Of a stretch of DNA of 64,000 bases, positions 58,755 to 64,000 are shown piece after piece (within the stretch, counting starts at the first letter, position 1; each line of letters opens with the position of its first letter). Origin of the DNA: Euglena gracilis (taxonomy: Eukaryota > Euglenida > Euglenophyceae > Euglenales); contig CP154956.1 in the NCBI GenBank assembly GCA_039621445.1, forward strand, positions 38,342,553 to 38,406,552, in the 5' to 3' direction. The notes below the pieces were generated by a model that was not told the DNA's origin, did not search any database, and was given only the letters and a program-made list of their open reading frames with translations. The translations under genes and the position numbers were made by a program.

Positions 58755-60040
58755 GAGAACTTGTGCGAAAGGCGACACAAAAATTGTATTTTCAGCCTGG
58801 AACAAAGCTTTTCGAAGTGGATGGGAAACCCATGGGAGGTGTGAAGTGGGGAGTTTGGGCCTTGTTGATAGAGGGTGATAAGCCCCCCACTAGCACTAAC
58901 ACGCCTAAGGAACCAAAGGTTGTACGTTTGAAGTCACGTATGGTGAAGAAAACGTGTTCACCCACAGGGGTAAACAAGTTTTCTAAGGATCGGCAACTTT
59001 TGATTCACACAAAGGTAATTTTGGTCAATGGGGAGGAACGGGATATGTATATTTTGGTGGATACGGGGGCGGATGCAAACCTCATAAGGCAAGGATTCGT
59101 AAGCGATCACCTAATGCACTCGGCTGAAAATCCCCTTAAGTTTGAAACGGCTAACGGCCAAGTTTTAAGAAGGGGGACAAGGTGCACTAAGGTGAGAATG
59201 AAGTTGCTTGGGGATGAGAATAATGGGACACCACCCGAATGTTTTGAGTATGAAGTGGAATTTTACGAAGCAAACATAAAAGTGGATGCCATTTTGTCAT
59301 TCCCATGGCTTGCCCAAGCAAAACTTGGAGTTTTTCCACATCACCGAGCTTTGGTTTTGGAAACCCCCGAGCTCACATTTTTGTTTGGTGTGCGTGATTT
59401 CAGAAAACGGCGTCATTCAAACACTTCCAAAATTTTGCCCCAAGAGGGGGGCACGGCCCATTTGCACAAATTCGGTTTCCAACTACCATTGAGTGGGTTT
59501 GATCAAAGAAGTCGCTTTTTGGATGACCGAACCCTGAATTTTTTGCACAAAAATTTGAACGTGTCCGAAGCAACCCCCCAACCCATCCGACGGATGATAA
59601 TTGCAAGGGAGGGGGGGGATGCAAATAATGAAGAGGAGGAAGATAAGGATGAAGGCAAGTTAAGGCTATTAAGGGAGGAAATTCAACAAAAGGACGAAGG
59701 AACGGTTTTTAGGTCAACGGTATACCCGGACCCACCCGTAAGGGGACCCTATGGGTATGCTTTTATACCTTTGACGGAAGGAGCAACACCAACTCGACAA
59801 AAACCATTCTTCATGCATGGGGAACGGAAAGAAGCTTTGCAAAAAATCACTCAAGATTGGATCGATATGAAATTCATCGAGCCAGCCACAACAAAAATTT
59901 CAGAATGGCTCTCACAAACTTACCCCGTATCCAAAAAGTCTCCAGATTTTCCTTGGAGGGGGGTTGTTGACATGAGGGTACCAATAGCCAAACCCGCAGG
60001 TGCAACTACCCTCTTCCGAAAATCGAAGATATCCTGGTGA
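58755..60040 (+). CDS. Element A protease and RT start
   Basis: Retropepsin DMYILVDTGADANLIRQGFV, AILSFPWLA, then without a break QLPLSGFDQRS and the RT N-terminus (KKSPDFPWRGVVDMR). So in element A protease and RT share one frame. It then shifts by a small deletion at about 59,980 and stops. Confidence 0.85.
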
Positions 60041-60059
60041 AGCGTGGTGGCAACTAAAT

Positions 60060-60822
60060 ATTCTCCATTTGGACTTAAAACAAGCATTCCACCAACAACC
60101 GCTTCACCCGGATAGCCGGTCAATAACTTGCTCCTTCACACCAAAGGGTCTCTACCAATGGAGGGTCAATGTAATGGGGTTAACTAACGCCTCACAACAA
60201 TTTCAACAAATGATGGACGAGAGGCTAGCACCCGTAAGGGACATAGCAACCCCATACATAGATGATATTTTGGTAGGGACAACCGTTGGGGAGGGGGAAG
60301 ACCTCCTAGAGGCGCACAAACGGGAGTTGTGCCGAGTTTTGGATTTGTTGGCGAAAGAATTTTTTGTGGTGGACCCAAAAAAGGCAAAATTGTTCATCAA
60401 GGAAGTGGAATTTTGTGGGCAAATTTTGGGTCATGGTGCCCGATGGCCAGCACCGGGAAAACTTCGTGCCATTGAGAAATGGGAGGTTCCCACAACCATT
60501 ACCGCATTAAGAGCTTTCCTTGGTTTTACCAACTACTACAACGCATACATCCATATGTATGCTCAAATTGCTGCACCGTTGCAAGACAAATTGAAGGTGC
60601 CTAGGGATGTTGGTAAAAAGGGAAGCAAAAAAAGAGTTGAATTTGGGGAGGGGGATCTCCAAGCGTTTGAGGAGTTGAAGAAACGTTTGTGTTCGGGCTT
60701 AATCCTACAACGTGTAGACCCCGATAAACCCTTTGTATTAAGGGTAGATGCAAGTGGGTACGCCGTGGGGGCTACACTAGAACAACTAAAGGAAGGAAAT
60801 GGTAAGCCCACACCCCAAGACG
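60060..60822 (+). pseudogene. Element A RT and RNase H start
   Basis: HLDLKQAFHQQPLHPDSR, YIDDILVGTTVG, FLGFTNYYNAY and LRVDASGYAVG are intact. About 20 bases present in B are missing after PTPQDV, which breaks the frame at about 60,822. Confidence 0.85.
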
Positions 60823-60837
60823 TGATGTATTGCCTTC

Positions 60838-63027
60838 ATGTCCCGAAAACTTACCGTGGGGCAAAGGAAATTGACCCCCCGGGAGTTGGAGAATTATGCC
60901 ATAATTTTGGCTCTCCAAAAATGGGAACGTTGGATCGGTCTTCAACCCGTTTTGGTGTTGACCGACCACCAAAGTTTGGAGACATGGTCAAAAGAGGTGC
61001 TCGATACCCCCAGTGGTCCGGTGGGTAGGAGGGCACGGTGGCACCAGATTTTTTCAAAATATGATTTGACGGTGGGGTACATACCGGGTAAAGAAAATAC
61101 AATTGCCGACATTTTGAGTCGGTGGGCTTACCCGGCCTCACAAGCATTAAGGGACGTAAGTAAACACGGTTCAGCCGAGGATAAGGAAGAAATGGAGGAA
61201 CTCATAAGGGAGGAAAGGGAAGACGAAAGAAATTGTTTGTGGATAAGAGTGAAAAATCAGCCCAACAGCCGTAACACGTGGATTAGAGGGGTGATAACCC
61301 GTAGCGGGAAATTGGTGGAACCAAAAGATTCCATGGATAGCATGCAAGAGAAGGGAACCGAGGGTGTAGTAAATCCGGGAGGCATAGACACCACCGTTGA
61401 CACACACTCACAAGGGCCCAGGTCAAAGGGGAAAAATGATAAAAAGTTGAGGGTCACTTTTTGGGATGGAGTGGACCCCGCGGGTAATTTGGTGACCAAC
61501 CCAAAGCTTTCATCCAATGAGTTGCCGAGGGGGGGAACGGGAGAGGGTGCGGCCGCGCCAACTCCAAGTGTAACCCCTAAGGGAACAAAATCGGTTTGGG
61601 AGCAAGATTGGGTGGTTGCATACACTTTGTGTCCCACGTGGAAAAAGATTTGGCAAGCAACGCAAGAAAATGGTGAGTGGCCAAAGGGGGTGAAAGTCCA
61701 CAAAAACCAAATGTTTCGAGAGGAAGAGTTGTGCATTCCACTGAGTTTTCAAGAAATGATCATCCTTGAAAACCACAAATTCCTTGGTCACGTTGGTCCG
61801 GAAAAGGTGTGGAGGCACGTCAATTTGAGGTATGCATGGGCTGGTGAAAAGAAGGCGAAAGTTTTCACGGACAGTTGTAGCAAAAATTGCACAACATGTC
61901 AAGCAAGCTCGAGGGGGGAGACATTGAAAGGACCCATTGACTCAACACCCATACCACCCGCACCCATGGTAAGTGTGGCTATCGATCTTTTCAAAATGCC
62001 GAAGGTGTTACACGAGGGGGGGGAGTACAACACAATGGCTGTTTGCGTGGACCGACATTCCGGTTGGATTGTAGCCATACCATGTTTTGATAAGGGATTA
62101 ACGGGTGCAAAATTGGCCAAGGAAATGTTTAAGTCCCAATGGAAACCCTTTGGAGTCCCGTCAATAATTTCAAGTGACCAAGGGAGCCATTTTGTCAACA
62201 CATGGTGGCAAACCATGTGTTCTCGCATGGGAATTCGGCAAGCATTTTCCCAAGCTTACCACCACCAAGCAAATGGGAGGGTGGAGAGAGCCGGTCAACA
62301 AATAATGGAAATCCTCCGAAAGTTGTTTGTGGAGGAAAAAATGAATTGGGTGGAAGCACTTCCCCAAATTTTGGATCGCATTCATGACACCAAGGGGGAG
62401 AGTGATTTTAGTCCTTATGAGATTTTATTTGGAAGGGATAGACCCATTGGGGGGATACCCTATGAACCATCGAAGGAGTGTGAAGACGCTCAAAGTTTTT
62501 TTCGTCGAATAAGGGAGGTGGATGAGAAGGTTGCTAAGGTTCACAACCATGCACATTGGGTTCAAGCGAGTTGGGTCAACCAAGGGAGGAGGGAGTTGGT
62601 ACCCTTAAAATTGGGAACCCAAGTGTGGTATAGGAGACCCGAAGGATCCGGAGAAAAATTGGATTCCAGATGGATTGGACCTGGGATTATTAAAGCCCGG
62701 GAGGGGGAGAGGAGTTACATTATTGAAATTAAGCCCAGGATGGAAATGAAGGTTCATCGTAGTTTCCTTAAGGAGTACAAAGATCCTGAAGTTTTTAGTG
62801 AGGGGGTGCCTTTGTTCTTTTTCAAGAGGACCGAAAAAGAAGAGGAAGCAATGCCTGATGAGTGGGAGGTGGAAAAAATTCTGAACCACCGAAAGAAAGG
62901 GGGAACCTGGGAATTCCTCACAAAATGGGTTGGTTACAACGAGGGGGAGGAAACCTGGGAGCCGGTGGGGAATTTCATACACCGATTTAGTGAGGAATTG
63001 GTGAGGTATGCACGAAGAAAAACCTAG
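60838..63027 (+). CDS. Element A RNase H end, integrase and chromodomain
   Basis: 729 aa. RNase H LTDHQSL and IADILSRW. Integrase zinc motif (HKFLGH...CSKNCTTC) and catalytic D (AIDLF), D (SSDQGSHF), E (GRVERAG). A GPG linker, then chromodomain EWEVEKILNHRKKGGTWEFL and GYNEGEETWEPVGNF in the same frame. All key residues are present. This half of element A is the best preserved. Confidence 0.92.
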   Translation: MSRKLTVGQRKLTPRELENYAIILALQKWERWIGLQPVLVLTDHQSLETWSKEVLDTPSGPVGRRARWHQIFSKYDLTVGYIPGKENTIADILSRWAYPASQALRDVSKHGSAEDKEEMEELIREEREDERNCLWIRVKNQPNSRNTWIRGVITRSGKLVEPKDSMDSMQEKGTEGVVNPGGIDTTVDTHSQGPRSKGKNDKKLRVTFWDGVDPAGNLVTNPKLSSNELPRGGTGEGAAAPTPSVTPKGTKSVWEQDWVVAYTLCPTWKKIWQATQENGEWPKGVKVHKNQMFREEELCIPLSFQEMIILENHKFLGHVGPEKVWRHVNLRYAWAGEKKAKVFTDSCSKNCTTCQASSRGETLKGPIDSTPIPPAPMVSVAIDLFKMPKVLHEGGEYNTMAVCVDRHSGWIVAIPCFDKGLTGAKLAKEMFKSQWKPFGVPSIISSDQGSHFVNTWWQTMCSRMGIRQAFSQAYHHQANGRVERAGQQIMEILRKLFVEEKMNWVEALPQILDRIHDTKGESDFSPYEILFGRDRPIGGIPYEPSKECEDAQSFFRRIREVDEKVAKVHNHAHWVQASWVNQGRRELVPLKLGTQVWYRRPEGSGEKLDSRWIGPGIIKAREGERSYIIEIKPRMEMKVHRSFLKEYKDPEVFSEGVPLFFFKRTEKEEEAMPDEWEVEKILNHRKKGGTWEFLTKWVGYNEGEETWEPVGNFIHRFSEELVRYARRKT

Positions 63028-63277
63028 GGGTCGATTTGATGTCCGAATTGAAAAAATCTTTGAAACCCTAGTGAGCCGAAAGGTGAAGGCTCGGTCCATT
63101 TTGCTTTTTTTTTTGATCGGGGAGCCCAAATGTTTGAGGCTCTTGCTTTGAGTTGGGGCAAGTGCTGTTTCGGCGAGTTGTGTGTGTGCTTGTGCATTGC
63201 TTATGTGCATCATACCTTTTGTTTTTGACTCCATGATTCTCATATGTTTTGATTTTTCGAGCATCTGATGAATTTGA

Positions 63278-63309
<32 letters not shown>

Positions 63310-64000
63310 CTTCTCTCTCCATGCATATTTGTGCGTGCTCTTCTCTTTCGCTTTGCTCTCACAGGTTTTGAGGATTTGGAGGCTCCAAGCACGCCCAAGG
63401 GAGCCCCAAGGCAAAAGTGCGAGCGCATCACCGCAGGAAGGAGGCGAGCACTCTACGCAAGCATGGAGGCGAGACAAGGAGACGAGACGAGGAGATGACA
63501 CGAGAAGATGAAGCCTTTTTACCCAACCAACCGAATACACCACCACCTAACTTGTCCATAGCCCAGCCCCGTTGGGGCTTGCCTCACTATAAACGGCCCC
63601 ATCACACGCTACCCGAGCCCCGAACCCCACTGCTTATATTCCTCACCCCAACCTGACCTCACCTTCCCATACCGTGAATGGAAAGGGGGACCGAAGGATT
63701 TGGATTTTTTTTACCAAGGTCGAGCCATAGCCCCTGTGTAGGAGAGCGGCCCAAAGTGTATGGAGTTTTGATGATTTATTTGGATTCCGAATCATTGGAT
63801 GTTGCAAGGGGGAAGAAGCCTCACCTTCTCCGTTGATGCGGGGGGGGATGCTGAATTTCTCCGATTTTTGGGTGAGCTCCCTCCAAACGTGTTTCGGTCG
63901 AAGGGGGGGGGGCGCCCATTCTCATGCCCGTGTCCAAAGGATTGTTGAATGGAGACCGCCTGATTTTTCAGTTGGTGTATGATACACCACGCGATAACCC
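63028..64000 (+). other. 3' untranslated region of element A
   Basis: No gene supported. (CT)n microsatellite at 63,275-63,313. By comparison with B (1.8 kb from chromodomain to LTR), the 3' LTR should lie past the window end. The last bases contain a small palindrome, ggtgtatgatacacc. Confidence 0.6.

Noticed and set aside
63240-63510. Glu/Arg-rich protein on the minus strand
   Set aside because: Translation of the (CT)n microsatellite in the 3' region of element A.

Overview
This is a eukaryotic nuclear window, most likely from a protist or alga that I cannot name. The evidence is spliced GC-rich exons with pyrimidine-tract/AG acceptors and GT donors, an interstitial (TTAGGG)7 tract, LTR and tyrosine-recombinase retrotransposons, many short inverted-repeat elements, and no operon-like coding. 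Homopolymer C or G runs of 8-17 nt recur throughout, including inside transposon genes.

Region 1 (about 1-22.7 kb) reads as one or more large intron-rich host genes on the + strand. Short GC-rich exon-like segments encode proline-rich sequence, membrane-helix/Ala-rich coiled sequence (6.5-8.0 kb) and PPR-like helical-repeat sequence (about 11-20 kb; clearest at 16.9-17.6 and 19.4-19.65 kb). One segment at 5.2-5.3 kb resembles the helicase part of a CRESS-DNA replication protein. The introns hold small non-autonomous DNA transposons: a CAGGG-ended family with 8-bp target duplications, a CAGGCAT-ended family, C-run-ended elements flanked by TA, one Tc1/mariner-like element, decamer minisatellites and simple repeats. 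Several element families with different ends share one internal core.

Region 2 (22.7-30.55 kb) holds two head-to-tail DIRS-type retrotransposons. The first has gag-like, RT, RNase H, DAM-like and tyrosine recombinase parts and inverted terminal sequences. The second is cut off before the recombinase.

Region 3 (about 30.6-37.0 kb) is different. Minus-strand coding sequence of unrecognised function, with Cys-pair zinc-binding-like segments and Pro-rich linkers, is broken by frame changes and is packed with perfect short stem-loops, including inside the reading frames. I could not assign it to any family; it is the best candidate here for something undescribed.

Region 4 (about 37-64 kb) is a nest of Ty3/gypsy chromodomain elements. 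Element A (+ strand, from 38,704 to beyond the window) is interrupted in gag by a young full-length element B (minus strand, 40,014-52,806, LTRs about 99% alike, CCAG duplication). A is also interrupted in its methyltransferase by a 1.69-kb non-autonomous LTR-like element C (56,633-58,322). A and B share an unusual order: gag, in-frame TAG, C5-cytosine-methyltransferase-like domain, DAM-like NPPW domain, protease, RT, RNase H, integrase, chromodomain. The gag frame begins inside the LTR and runs through the primer-binding site.
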